Positions 1 through 8,121 are shown, counted from the first letter of the stretch. The stretch is 11,522 bases of DNA from Pseudomonadota bacterium (GCA_028067895.1 JAPTUI010000519.1:1-11522), one strand, 5' to 3'. The notes: a model not told the origin generated them from the letters alone. Numbers and translations: made by a program.

Positions 1-1282
1 TTGTCGTGCCGGGCTCTGCGGTCTTGTAGAGATCGTTCAGTCTCGCGCTCAAGTCCTCAATGTCATTTGTCAGGTGTAGCGGACTGATGGCGCTCATGAC
101 TTCGCGTAGCTTCGCCGGGAGCGCTTCTTGATGAGCTGGAAGCAGCCTGTCGTAAGCTTCGCGTAGCGCATCCTGAATGGGAGGGCGCTCGAGATAGAGC
201 CCACCTTTGAGCGCATCGAACTTTGCATAGGCCGCGTTCTTTACGGCTTTGGCGCGTTCTTGAGCCCCCTGGAGCAGCTCGTGCGCCGGCTCTGAGAGTG
301 CCGTAGTGTCTGGCTGCGGCGCGAGCGCCTGGCGGATCCCGTTCTCGATGGCCTTGTTATTGGAGACCGCCAGCTCCTCGAACGGCCTGGGCGTCGCGCC
401 TTTACCGCTGCGAAGGTGCGCCTGTAGGTCGAGCAGTCCACGGTCGCCGGACTGCGCCGCCGTCGTGAGCTGCACGCCCTCGGGTAGATCGCGCATCGGC
501 ACCTGCGCCGGCAATCCGCGATCTGCGAACTCGCGCGCGAGAGCGGCCTCGATCTCAGGCTGCGCCAAGTCGCGCCCTTTGACTACGTGCGTGAGAGAAC
601 TCAGCACGTTGCCTCCCGCCCGTAGTGCCCCGCCTGCGGCCGAAGCGAGCCCTTCCACGGCTGGCCCTGTCACAGCTCCGATGGCGGCGTTGAGCGCAGG
701 GTTTCCGCGGGGCTGCTGCACGCCGTATGCCGCACCGGTCGCCATCGAGCGAGGCAGCGCATAGAGCGCCCTCTCCGCAAGTCCTGCGCCTTCGGGCGCC
801 ACTGCGCCCAGCCCTTTCATGACGCCGGCAGCGAGCCCTCCAGCCGCTTCGCCCAGGGGCGCGGAGGCCACGAGTTCGGCCGGCCACTTGACTCCATAGT
901 TGTACCAGGGGTGCTGCCGCTCCAGCGCGTTGATCACCGGCTGCGAAAGAGGCTTGTGCTGGAAGCGTTCGAGGAAGTTGTCGACCGCGGTCGGTACGGC
1001 GCCCTTTGGATTGATGCCGAGCACGTTCTCAATACCGGCGCCGATATCGTTGACGCCATGCAGCGCGAAGGCGAGCGGATGTTCCCAGCCCGGCATCTTC
1101 GCCCACGCGGAGCGTGCTTGCTGGGCAGCCGTCGGGGCTGCACTTTGGACTGGCAGCGCACCGAAGAAGGACGCATTGCCCGCAGCAGGCGCACCCGATG
1201 CAGCCGCGGGCTGGGCTGGAGCGCCCGGGACTGGTTCGACTTCAGGGCTCGGCTTGGCGGCGATGGGTGTGAAGAATCCCAT
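1..1282 (-). CDS. Large Ala/Gly-rich virion (internal/ejection-type) protein, partial: C-terminus beyond window
   Basis: The frame opens with ATG at 1282, one base after the TGA of the upstream gene, and stays open for 427 codons to the window edge; AGGGG lies about 10 bases upstream of the ATG. Residues 10-55 are a Pro/Ala-rich, probably disordered leader. Residues 60-130 are aromatic and mixed (WAKMPGWEHPLAFALHGVND, later ERQHPWYNYGVKWP). Residues 135-230 are rich in Ala, Gly and hydrophobics with GxxxG-like spacing (LGEAAGGLAAGVMKGLGAV), as seen in membrane-active phage ejection proteins. Residues 300-427 look helical and charged. I do not recognise a catalytic motif. Its place at the end of the virion cassette and its size suggest an internal virion protein that enters the cell with the DNA; this is inference. 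An enzymatic domain such as a transglycosylase could lie in the missing part. Confidence 0.8.
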   Translation of the reverse strand, partial: MGFFTPIAAKPSPEVEPVPGAPAQPAAASGAPAAGNASFFGALPVQSAAPTAAQQARSAWAKMPGWEHPLAFALHGVNDIGAGIENVLGINPKGAVPTAVDNFLERFQHKPLSQPVINALERQHPWYNYGVKWPAELVASAPLGEAAGGLAAGVMKGLGAVAPEGAGLAERALYALPRSMATGAAYGVQQPRGNPALNAAIGAVTGPAVEGLASAAGGALRAGGNVLSSLTHVVKGRDLAQPEIEAALAREFADRGLPAQVPMRDLPEGVQLTTAAQSGDRGLLDLQAHLRSGKGATPRPFEELAVSNNKAIENGIRQALAPQPDTTALSEPAHELLQGAQERAKAVKNAAYAKFDALKGGLYLERPPIQDALREAYDRLLPAHQEALPAKLREVMSAISPLHLTNDIEDLSARLNDLYKTAEPGTT

Positions 1283-1283
1283 G

Positions 1284-3098
1284 TCAGAGCCCCTGGAACA
1301 CGCCCGGGTACTGTTTCTCGAACGCTTCCGCGCGCAGGTACTGGCGGATCATGTGTTTGCCGGTGAGCGACTTGCGCAGGTTCCCGACGTAGGCGCTCCG
1401 CGCAGCAGGCGGCATTCCCGCGAGAGTGGCCGCGAGCACTACCGCAGATGGTGACGGCCCATTGTTCACCCACCATTTGTTGAATCCCAAGCCGGTGCCG
1501 CGGAACGCGCCGCCAGTGCTTGGTGCTACCTTTTCCAGGTAGGTCGTAAGCGCGTTGTCGCGGATGACTTGGTACTGAGCGAGTCCGCGCAGCTGCGAGA
1601 GAAGCACCCGCGGCGCATTCCCGGGCAGGTTGTAATTCGGCACCTGCTTGGCGAGGTAGGAAAGTTCCTGCGTCGAGGCACGCGGGGATACCTGCCGGGT
1701 CGCGGCGCCGACGAGCTGCACGCGGTACTTGTCGAACTGCGCCGCGCTCGTGATGTTGCCGGGCTTGAATCCGAAGTAGTTGGCGATATGCGCGAGCGGC
1801 AGCGTCACGTCCCGCCACGCGCCAGTCGGCCCCATCTTGGCAAGCGCCGTGTCCATCTCGTTGTAGAGCGCGATCTGCCTGCGCGCGGCCGCCGCCTCAT
1901 CACCCTCGACCTTGACCTCGGAGCCCGTTTGTTGACCGATAGCCCCCTGCGCGGCGAGCTGCGCCGGGGTTTCGCCGCGCGACAGCACAGTTCCACCCGG
2001 TACCGCTGGTGCGGGGGGTACTGGACTTCCAGCGCCCTGAGCAGGCGGCGCGCCGGGGAGAGCAGGTTGCCCGGTGGCTTGGGCCGGAGGCTGTGCTGGC
2101 GCTGGGGCCTGCGGACTCGCGGGGAAGGGCCCTGGCAGCCCAGCGGCCTGAGCCGCCGTCGTGAGGCCCTGTTCCGTGCCGATCATGCGCCGCATTGCGG
2201 CCTGCTGCGCAGCCTGCGCTGCCCCTGGAGCGCCGGCAACGACGGGGCGGAACTGGCCAGGCACTTGCAATCTCTGCACCTGCTCCCTGCCGAGTTGGTA
2301 CTTGAGCGGATGCAATGCGGCTTGGTAAGGAGCCGTAGCTCCGGCAGCGCCTCCAGCTCTATTCGCGGCGTTCGCGGCCATGATGGCCGCGCCCCCCGGC
2401 ATCTGGGCAATGCCGCCACCGGGGGTTTGCGTCGACGATTCTGGTAGCGTTCCCTGCGCAGGCAACTTCCACCCATTAGCCAGAATCATGGCACGCACAT
2501 TCGCCGGGACCTTCTGCATTTGGCTGATGGTCTCGGAGAGCGTCTTTGCGCCGACGACGAGAGGATTATTGTTGTATAAGGTTGAGCCCATGCCAGGGCT
2601 GACGAGGTTGGCGGCCAGGGACTGATCGCCGACCCGCTGGAGCGGGGACAGATTCGGATTGTTCTGGCCCGCAACCGCCTGCTGAACTTCCTGAGTCCGC
2701 GCCTTCTGAAACGGTAGCGCCGCCTCCTGAGTGATCTTGCTTCCGGCCGTCGATTGTTGATACGCCGGAGCCTCGTGTATGGCGTTGCTGATCGCCTGAG
2801 TGAACGGAACGGGCGTCAGCATGTGCGGCCCGGACTGCGCCCCAAGGGCCGAGAGAAAGCCCATGAGCGCGGTATGGCTCGGGTCGGTCGGAGAACCACC
2901 GAACGCGGTATTGAGACCGCTCAGGATCTTGTTGAGCTCGCTCGGCTTCGGGGGGGCCTTCTTTCCAGCGCCCAGCGTGGGCGCGGGGGTCGCCGGTGCG
3001 CTTGCCGCCGCGGCTGGAGCGGCCTTGGTGGCAAGCGCCTGCTGCGCTGCATGTGCCCGCAGCATCTGGAGAACCGGGGAAAGTGGAATGGCTGCCAT
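1284..3098 (-). CDS. Virion-associated protein with Pro/Ala/Gln-rich linker, probable internal or ejection protein
   Basis: This is a 604-residue protein. The ATG at 3098 is chosen because GGAGG sits about 8 bases upstream, in the short gap after the upstream TAG. An Ala-rich N-terminal part (to about residue 60) is followed by a mixed, probably helical region to about residue 310. Then comes a linker of about 50 residues made almost wholly of Pro, Ala, Gly and Gln (around residues 315-365). The C-terminal part (about 390-604) is well mixed and aromatic (LPLAHIANYFGFKPGN, LGFNKWWVNNGP, ending YLRAEAFEKQYPGVFQGL), so it is probably a folded domain. No catalytic motif is visible. It sits between two other Ala/Gly-rich virion proteins, which suggests a shared role in the particle, for example as an internal core or DNA-ejection protein. 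Function is inferred from position and composition only. Confidence 0.85.
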   Translation of the reverse strand: MAAIPLSPVLQMLRAHAAQQALATKAAPAAAASAPATPAPTLGAGKKAPPKPSELNKILSGLNTAFGGSPTDPSHTALMGFLSALGAQSGPHMLTPVPFTQAISNAIHEAPAYQQSTAGSKITQEAALPFQKARTQEVQQAVAGQNNPNLSPLQRVGDQSLAANLVSPGMGSTLYNNNPLVVGAKTLSETISQMQKVPANVRAMILANGWKLPAQGTLPESSTQTPGGGIAQMPGGAAIMAANAANRAGGAAGATAPYQAALHPLKYQLGREQVQRLQVPGQFRPVVAGAPGAAQAAQQAAMRRMIGTEQGLTTAAQAAGLPGPFPASPQAPAPAQPPAQATGQPALPGAPPAQGAGSPVPPAPAVPGGTVLSRGETPAQLAAQGAIGQQTGSEVKVEGDEAAAARRQIALYNEMDTALAKMGPTGAWRDVTLPLAHIANYFGFKPGNITSAAQFDKYRVQLVGAATRQVSPRASTQELSYLAKQVPNYNLPGNAPRVLLSQLRGLAQYQVIRDNALTTYLEKVAPSTGGAFRGTGLGFNKWWVNNGPSPSAVVLAATLAGMPPAARSAYVGNLRKSLTGKHMIRQYLRAEAFEKQYPGVFQGL

Positions 3099-3109
3099 CT
3101 AAGTTCCTC

Positions 3110-3832
3110 CTAGCCCATGGACCCGAGGCCGCCCAGGAGAGCGCCAAGGCCAGTCGAGAGGAGCCCTCCGTAGCCGCTCGAACTCAGCACCCCGCTGTTG
3201 ATGAGTCCGCTCGCGATGTTGGCGCCTGCGCCGGCACCGGCGAGGGCGCCCGCGGCCGGATTGGTGTAGTACGGCGTGGTTGCCGTGCCGCCAGGCATCG
3301 CTCCCAGGAGGCTGCCATATGAGGAGAGTTGCGAGCCTGGGATCGAAAGCGCCGCCTGTCCTGGCATCAGGCTTTCGCCGTAGAGCTGACTCGCCTGCCC
3401 GAGTCCGCTGGTCATGTTGTTAATCGTGTTGTTGTACGCCCCTCCGTAGATATCCGCCGCCACGTTCGCCATCTGGCTAGCCTGCACGGGAGCGGATGCC
3501 TCGATGTTTCGCCCACTGCCGGCGAACTGGGAGGCCAGGTTATTCTGGATCTGATTGTCGGCGAGCTGCGCCATGCCCTGGAGGCTCGGGTTCATCGCCG
3601 GGTTGAGGAGGGAGCCGGATTCGAGCGTATTGAAATACCCCTGCGCATTAGCACCCACCGGGTTTGAACTGGTGGCGGCTTGCAGCTGAGAGAGCCCTGA
3701 GTTCTGGAGCGCTTGATCCGCGCTGTAGCCACTTCCATAGATGCTGGTTCCAGCGTTCGCGAGATTCTGGTAGTCCGAGGTCAGGTAAGTCGCTGGCCCG
3801 GTGCTCGTGGTTGCAGTGCTGCCTTTGCTCAT
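3110..3832 (-). CDS. Small Ala/Gly/Ser-rich virion protein with C-terminal glycine zipper, probable ejection protein
   Basis: This is a 240-residue protein. The ATG at 3832 overlaps the upstream stop as ATGA, which suggests translational coupling; a longer in-frame reading from 4006 would run backwards through the upstream gene. The N-terminal two thirds are rich in Gln, Asn, Ser and Ala (for example NLANAGTSIYGSGYSADQAL, LADNQIQNNLASQFAGSGRN, VAADIYGGAYNNTINNMTSG). The last 50 residues are nearly all Gly, Ala, Leu and Ser (GALAGAGAGANIASGLINSG, then GYGGLLSTGLGALLGGLGSM), a glycine-zipper-like, potentially membrane-inserting tail. Phage proteins of this composition downstream of tail genes are often minor virion proteins that travel with the DNA. 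I cannot name a specific family. The stop (TAG at 3112-3110) is followed within a few bases by the GGAGG of the next gene. Confidence 0.85.
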   Translation of the reverse strand: MSKGSTATTSTGPATYLTSDYQNLANAGTSIYGSGYSADQALQNSGLSQLQAATSSNPVGANAQGYFNTLESGSLLNPAMNPSLQGMAQLADNQIQNNLASQFAGSGRNIEASAPVQASQMANVAADIYGGAYNNTINNMTSGLGQASQLYGESLMPGQAALSIPGSQLSSYGSLLGAMPGGTATTPYYTNPAAGALAGAGAGANIASGLINSGVLSSSGYGGLLSTGLGALLGGLGSMG

Positions 3833-5358
3833 CGCAATACTCCGCGCCCGTGCAGCATCAGCGCTGCCATGGGGCTCATGGTGGTCTGGGGTGCGGCTGC
3901 CACGCTCGTAGCGGGAGTGGACGCGCCGAGAAAGTTCGGCAAGCCGGCGATAGTTTGCCCGGCAATGCCCACCTTGCTCGAGCTGGTTAGCGCGCCACTC
4001 TGCCACTGGCCTATCAGCTGGGTCAAGAGGTCATTGATGCTGTTGCCGGCTCTTGTGCCGTTGCTGGAAACGATGTCCGTAGGTGAAACGTAGGCATTCT
4101 GACTCTGTAGCCACGGCTGCACGATCTGGCTGTAGAGCTGGCTAGGGGACGCGGTTTTCGAGATCGCCCCCGAAGCGATGGCGTTGTTGATTTGCGTCGT
4201 CATTTGGTCCATCAGCTTCCCCTCTCCCATTCGTCCAAAGGCCAGCTCCAGGGGGGTTGAATGTCCCGGGGTGTTGTTCTTGGCGTCCATGATGCCTGCC
4301 AGAGACTCGTAAGCCTGCGATGGGTTGAGAGTAGCCATGAGGTTCGTGGTGGGGTCTTTAGCCTGCGCCCCCACCAGATTGTTCCAGTAGAGCGTCTCGG
4401 GATCGTTCTTGCCCCCTCCGAAGGCCGAACTCACGGCGCCAGCCGCTCCTCCGATGAGGCCACCCAGCAGCGTGCCGAGCCCGGGGGCAACCATGGTGCC
4501 GACTGAGGCGCCCGTCTCCGCTCCGTTCAGCGCGTCCGAGCCGGTATTCCCGGATTGCCAATTCTTGATGGTATTGTAGGCGCTGTACCCGGCGCCGAGC
4601 GCCCCGAGCGCGGTGCTGGCATCCGCGAGGGCCCCCGCGCCCCCACCAGCGCCAGCCGCGGCACCTGCGCCAGCCCCTGCGGCGTTCGCCCCACTCCCAT
4701 AGCCTGCGGCCGCGAGTTCCTGCGCCGCGCTGCTACCGGCCTCATTGGCTGCGGCGGTCACGGCATTGGTGCTGATCGGCGTGAGCTGAGAGGCGAGAAG
4801 CGGCGTGATGCCGGCTGCCGAGGCCGCGCCGCCCGCACCATAGCCGGCCGCCGCGAGCTCCTGAGCTGCGGAGGCGTCGGCGAGATTCGCGGCATTGCCG
4901 ACCGCGCTCGTGCTGATCGGCGCCATTGTGGGCGTCGAGGCCAGAGTAGCCGCCGCGCCTGGCGCCAGGGCATTCGAGAGCGTGTTGTACGCTTGCTTGC
5001 CGAGTGCGCTCAAGGCGGTGCCGGTGAAATTTTGGACCGCGTTCGCGAGGGTTTTTGCGGCACCCGCGTACTGCTCAATGGTGCTGAGCGGGTTCTGCGC
5101 AGCGGCGCCTGCGGCCGCACCACCGGCTGTCGGGACAGTTCCCCGCGCCGCATCTGTGGTGACCGAGGGGGGCATCCCCAAGAGCACATTTATCGACGGG
5201 CTCTGCGGCGACTTGGTCGGCGTTGTGAGCCCGTTGATGTTAGCGAGGATCGAGGCCAAGCTATTCGGCTGCCCGGCGAATTGCGCCATGTTTGCGATGG
5301 CAAGCTGCTCGGCCGAGGGGGCGCTCGGAACGGAGTAATTGGGAGTGGACTGCTGCAT
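3829..5358 (-). CDS. Ala/Gly-rich virion protein with 47-residue duplication and glycine zipper, probable ejection protein
   Basis: This is a 509-residue protein starting with the ATG at 5358, which overlaps the upstream stop as TGATG. In-frame readings that begin further upstream run through the preceding gene in another frame and are not used. Residues 1-140 are mixed. Residues 147-240 hold two copies of a 47-residue unit beginning PIST[SN]AV and sharing the core AAQELAAAGYG. Residues 286-315 form a glycine zipper (APGLGTLLGGLIGGAAGAVS), a pattern found in membrane-active proteins. Residues 316-509 look folded and contain aromatics (DPETLYWNNL, SQLYSQIVQPWLQSQNAYVS), ending MAALMLHGRGVLR. 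Context and composition suggest a minor virion protein ejected with the DNA and able to interact with the host envelope; this is inference. The gene overlaps the next one by ATGA. Confidence 0.85.
   Translation of the reverse strand: MQQSTPNYSVPSAPSAEQLAIANMAQFAGQPNSLASILANINGLTTPTKSPQSPSINVLLGMPPSVTTDAARGTVPTAGGAAAGAAAQNPLSTIEQYAGAAKTLANAVQNFTGTALSALGKQAYNTLSNALAPGAAATLASTPTMAPISTSAVGNAANLADASAAQELAAAGYGAGGAASAAGITPLLASQLTPISTNAVTAAANEAGSSAAQELAAAGYGSGANAAGAGAGAAAGAGGGAGALADASTALGALGAGYSAYNTIKNWQSGNTGSDALNGAETGASVGTMVAPGLGTLLGGLIGGAAGAVSSAFGGGKNDPETLYWNNLVGAQAKDPTTNLMATLNPSQAYESLAGIMDAKNNTPGHSTPLELAFGRMGEGKLMDQMTTQINNAIASGAISKTASPSQLYSQIVQPWLQSQNAYVSPTDIVSSNGTRAGNSINDLLTQLIGQWQSGALTSSSKVGIAGQTIAGLPNFLGASTPATSVAAAPQTTMSPMAALMLHGRGVLR
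4639..4920 (-). repeat. 141-bp coding tandem duplication (47 residues, two copies)
   Basis: Copy 1 is 4920-4780 and copy 2 is 4779-4639, both in frame within the Ala/Gly-rich virion protein. Each begins with codons for PIST, and both contain the core AAQELAAAGYG followed by a Gly-rich stretch. The first 30 residues are well conserved and the remainder has diverged, so this is an old in-frame duplication and not a recent one. Confidence 0.75.
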
Positions 5359-5768
5359 CAGCGCTCCGTCTCCACACCGCGGAGTTCCTTTCGCATCACG
5401 GTCGCCACCGCCTTGTATTCCGGGGCCGCGCGCGCCCAGCCCTGGCGCCCCACAATCATGAGGGCCGTGCAGCCAAAATGCTTGGCGTGACGGGTGAGGG
5501 TGGCGTCTGCCTCTTCCATCCACGCCTCGAGGTTCTCGCCGCCGCAGAGTACGATCATCTCGATGCGCTCGATGGGGAACTGCTGGATTTCCGTGACGAA
5601 GGCCACGACGCCCGGGATGTGCCAGAGCCAGAATTTCCCCCGCAGGCAATCCTCGCGCAGCGACTCCAGGCTCATCGCGGTCTGCTTGGCGACGGCCTTG
5701 GCGAGGAGCGGCGCAACCTCGTCCCACACGATCGGCACATCCCAGACGGGCACGAACTGCAACCGCAT
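5358..5768 (-). CDS. GNAT-fold-like phage protein in the virion cassette
   Basis: This is a 136-residue protein. I start it at the ATG at 5768 (MRLQFVPVWD), which overlaps the upstream TGA as TGATG; an ATG nine codons earlier lies inside the upstream gene. The order of elements resembles a GNAT acetyltransferase fold: an initial strand, helices (VWDEVAPLLAKAVAKQTAMS, LESLREDCLRGKFWLW), then strands around VVAFVTEIQQFP and RIEMIVLCGGEN, a helix (WMEEADATLTRHAKHFGC), a strand (ALMIVGRQGW) and a C-terminal segment (APEYKAVATVMRKEL). The GRxGW element and short length fit a small family that recurs among tail and ejection genes of phages. The usual acetyl-CoA loop (Q/RxxGxG/A) is not clearly present, so catalysis is uncertain; a structural or host-directed role is equally possible. 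Confidence 0.7.
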   Translation of the reverse strand: MRLQFVPVWDVPIVWDEVAPLLAKAVAKQTAMSLESLREDCLRGKFWLWHIPGVVAFVTEIQQFPIERIEMIVLCGGENLEAWMEEADATLTRHAKHFGCTALMIVGRQGWARAAPEYKAVATVMRKELRGVETER

Positions 5769-7225
5769 CACAGCACCCCCGCCGGTACGGGCCACACGGT
5801 AGCGCCGACGCTGAACCCGAAGTCACCAGAGAGCTGTACCCCGAGCCGGTGGTACACGCCCTCGGACCGCAGGCCCGCGATATTGTCACGCGAATTGCCC
5901 GGGTAGTACCCCGTCCACTTGACCGCGTTCTGCTCATTCGATCGGGAGCCGGCGCGCATCATGGCGGTCCCCTGGCTCATGGAGCGCACCATGTTGATCA
6001 GCGTGCGACCGCCCTGGTTGAAGTTGAAATCGATCGTTTCGAGGGTGGCGGTCCCGGGAGTCCCGGTGAAGCCGCCATAGGCGTGCCCGGTCGTGAACCC
6101 GAACGGAGTCCACGCGCCATCCGACGTGAGCCCCTGGAACATGAACTCCTGGGCCTGCACGCAGGAACTCCAGGTCTGCTCGACGTAGTTGTACGCGAGG
6201 ATGGTATCGAGGGAGGAACCAGCGTTCGACTGGAACGCGAAGTAGATGACCTTGTTCCGCGTATCGGCCGCCGCGCTCACGTTGCCGAGTGCCGATGGCA
6301 GCGCGTTATCGAAAAACCAGTTGTCCACCTGCTCGTAGCCGATCGGCGTGGTGTTGTTGCCATCGGTCATGAAAAATCCATCGGGCGACGGGAAGTAATA
6401 CTTATTCCCCACACGCGCCACGGCGTCTTGTCCCAGCGTCCCGCGCTTTTTCTCGTAGGTGTAGAACTGGAAAACCTGATTGCCGCCGATGTACTCGCAC
6501 CGCTGGATGCCGCTGCGCTGGAACAGAAGACCGAAGCTCTCGTTGTCGGAGATCGCCATGAGTGGGCCGTATTCCGGGTACAGGAACTGCTGGCCCGCTT
6601 GATACGCATAGGCGGTTTGCGTGTTTGGCGTGGGCCAGCTCGCCGGGTTTGCCACCGCGGACCACTGCACGCCATAGGGGACGGCATTCACGGTGCCCGG
6701 ATTGAGATTGCCGGCAAAGAGAAAGTCGCGGATCACCCCGAGCACCGCGCACTTCGGGGCCGGGTCCGTATCGTCGAGATCGGCGAAGTTGACGCCGCTC
6801 CCCATGGTGAGCACCTGGATGGGATCGTGCCCATCGGTGGCGTACACGCACGCGCCGTAGACTTGGAAGTTCCACGCGGTAGCCGTGTAGCCTCCCGCAG
6901 TTTTCGAGCGTGCCACCCATGCACCGCTCTCGAGCGAGTAGAGGTCCGTCGCCGTCCCCGCGTAGGCGTGCAGATCGCCAGAGGTGTCGTAGCCCGCAAT
7001 CGCGCCCAGGCACGCCGCAGGGAGGGCGCTCCCCCCCACCAGGGGCAGATAGGGGCGGTAGCCCTGCGCCGTCCATATCACATTCTGCGCGGTCGTGAGC
7101 GCGATCTGGCCGCCGTTGAAGTACTCCTCCATGTTCGGCGGGAAGACAGGATTGACCAAGTGCGGGCGATCCGGCTTCCACGCACCGAACTTGTACGAGA
7201 ACGGTTGAACGGGCCCCTGCGGCAT
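5768..7225 (-). CDS. Tail nozzle/hub-like virion protein (beta-propeller type, P22 gp10-like family)
   Basis: This is a 485-residue protein. The start is the ATG at 7225 (MPQGPVQPFSYKFGAW), whose A is shared with the upstream TGA (TGATG). A continuous upstream reading to 7963 exists but runs through the adaptor gene in another frame. The sequence is a series of beta-rich segments typical of the phage tail accessory/nozzle family: an N-terminal NGGQIALTTAQNVIWTAQGY stretch, the DLYSLESGAWVARSKTAGGY and WNFQVYGACVYATDGHDPIQ blade-like segments, VLGVIRDFLFAGN, YGVQWSAVANPASWP, ESFGLLFQRSGIQRCEYIGG, QFYTYEKKRGTLGQDAVARV, YYFPSPDGFFMTDGNNTTPI, and VIYFAFQSNAG. In related phages these proteins plug or extend the short tail below the adaptor ring. 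Placement directly after the adaptor supports this. The family name is recalled from sequence pattern, not searched. Confidence 0.75.
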   Translation of the reverse strand: MPQGPVQPFSYKFGAWKPDRPHLVNPVFPPNMEEYFNGGQIALTTAQNVIWTAQGYRPYLPLVGGSALPAACLGAIAGYDTSGDLHAYAGTATDLYSLESGAWVARSKTAGGYTATAWNFQVYGACVYATDGHDPIQVLTMGSGVNFADLDDTDPAPKCAVLGVIRDFLFAGNLNPGTVNAVPYGVQWSAVANPASWPTPNTQTAYAYQAGQQFLYPEYGPLMAISDNESFGLLFQRSGIQRCEYIGGNQVFQFYTYEKKRGTLGQDAVARVGNKYYFPSPDGFFMTDGNNTTPIGYEQVDNWFFDNALPSALGNVSAAADTRNKVIYFAFQSNAGSSLDTILAYNYVEQTWSSCVQAQEFMFQGLTSDGAWTPFGFTTGHAYGGFTGTPGTATLETIDFNFNQGGRTLINMVRSMSQGTAMMRAGSRSNEQNAVKWTGYYPGNSRDNIAGLRSEGVYHRLGVQLSGDFGFSVGATVWPVPAGVL

Positions 7226-8058
7226 CAGAAAACCGCCCTGATCCGAAAGCCGGCCGTGCGGCCGACGTTCTTGTACGCCATATTCGAGTACGCCATGTTC
7301 TCGAGCGCCTGCATGCCCTGCGCCATCGTTTGATCGCGCACGTAGCGGGCGTAGAGGTTCTTGAGCGCCCGGCTGCGGATCAGCTCCTCGGCCTGCGTGG
7401 TCCAGATGTTCGAGGTCGTGCCGGTGAGCGTCCAGACGACGGTGCCATCGGTGGTCGTGGCGCCGGCAACCGGAGGGATGGACGCCGAGCCGATTCCGGA
7501 GCTCGTAGGCGCGCTCGAGGTCGGCCATGTGGGCTGCGCGGTGCCTGTCGTGCCAGCCGTCGCGCAGGTCTCCACGTTGCCGTACACGTCCGTCACGGTC
7601 TGCCCCACGGTGAAGGCCGTCGAGGCCGCCCACGTTGCCGTTGGCGTGATGAGCGGCAGCTGCGCGATGAGGCCCTTGATCTGCACAGGGAGGTTCCCCT
7701 GTGGCGGCGGGAAAAGCCTGATCTGATTCGACCAGAGCGAGAAGATGATGGGATAGCTCGTCCAGAAGACGTCGCCCCAGTCGATGCGGTCGATGTACTG
7801 CTCCGTCACCGGCTCCATCTTGTAGGTGTAGTTGCCGATCTGCGAGAGCGCGTCGGTCACCTTGATGAAGTTGGCCGGCAGCGGGTAATACCGCTGGCCG
7901 TTGATCGTGTTGAACGGGACGGTGGACGCCTCGTTCCAGGGGAAATTGTCGTACTGATACCACTCGATCGCCGAAGCGATTTCGAGCTGGATTTCAGCGG
8001 TGAGGTCCGAGCGCGAGAGCTCGTCCGCGATCCGCGCCTGCATCGCCGCGTAGCTCAT
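7225..8058 (-). CDS. Head-tail adaptor protein with an inserted beta-rich domain
   Basis: This is a 277-residue protein. The ATG at 8058 is preceded by GGAGG about 4 bases upstream. The N-terminus (MSYAAMQARIADELSRSDLT) and residues 45-130 (GQRYYPLPANFIKVTDALSQ, NQIRLFPPPQGNLPVQIKGL) match the general pattern of SU10-type phage adaptors that form the ring under the portal; the C-terminal helices (about 216-260, AEELIRSRALKNLYARYVRD) complete it. Between the halves, about residues 143-214, lies an extra module with the pattern W..ST.F.VGQTV...Y.....C.TAGTTGT.QPTWP, ending TTDGTVVWT. This motif recurs in many phage virion proteins and probably folds as a small beta domain. It seems inserted into the adaptor just before the SNIWT segment. 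The gene follows a terminator-like hairpin, so it may start its own translation unit or depend on read-through. Confidence 0.8.
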   Translation of the reverse strand: MSYAAMQARIADELSRSDLTAEIQLEIASAIEWYQYDNFPWNEASTVPFNTINGQRYYPLPANFIKVTDALSQIGNYTYKMEPVTEQYIDRIDWGDVFWTSYPIIFSLWSNQIRLFPPPQGNLPVQIKGLIAQLPLITPTATWAASTAFTVGQTVTDVYGNVETCATAGTTGTAQPTWPTSSAPTSSGIGSASIPPVAGATTTDGTVVWTLTGTTSNIWTTQAEELIRSRALKNLYARYVRDQTMAQGMQALENMAYSNMAYKNVGRTAGFRIRAVF

Positions 8059-8069
8059 CGCACCTCCGC

Positions 8070-8097
8070 AAAAGTGGGGGCGACTTGCGCCGCCCCC
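8070..8097 (-). terminator. Hairpin with U-tract (rho-independent terminator) between decoration and adaptor genes
   Basis: On the minus strand a perfect 7-base-pair stem (GGGGGCG with CGCCCCC, positions 8097-8091 and 8082-8076) closes an 8-base loop and is followed, two bases later, by TTTT (8073-8070). It lies in the 63-base gap between the probable decoration gene and the adaptor gene. It would lower transcription of the tail genes relative to the capsid genes. The short U-tract suggests partial termination. Confidence 0.6.
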
Positions 8098-8121
8098 GAA
8101 TCACCCACCGAGGAAACTCAA

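Noticed and set aside
3829..5937. A 702-residue protein starting at 5937
   Set aside because: Its N-terminal part overlaps the nozzle-like and GNAT-like genes in another frame and is Arg/Gly-rich nonsense. The ATG at 5358 is used.
5849..7333. Long plus-strand reading frame of 494 codons
   Set aside because: It is antisense to the nozzle-like gene; the product is rich in Arg, His and Val, as expected from mirrored GC-rich codons, and has no recognisable motif.
5768..7963. A 731-residue protein starting at 7963
   Set aside because: The first 246 codons run through the adaptor gene in another frame and give a His/Arg/Asp-rich, unnatural product. The ATG at 7225 with a TGATG overlap is the real start.
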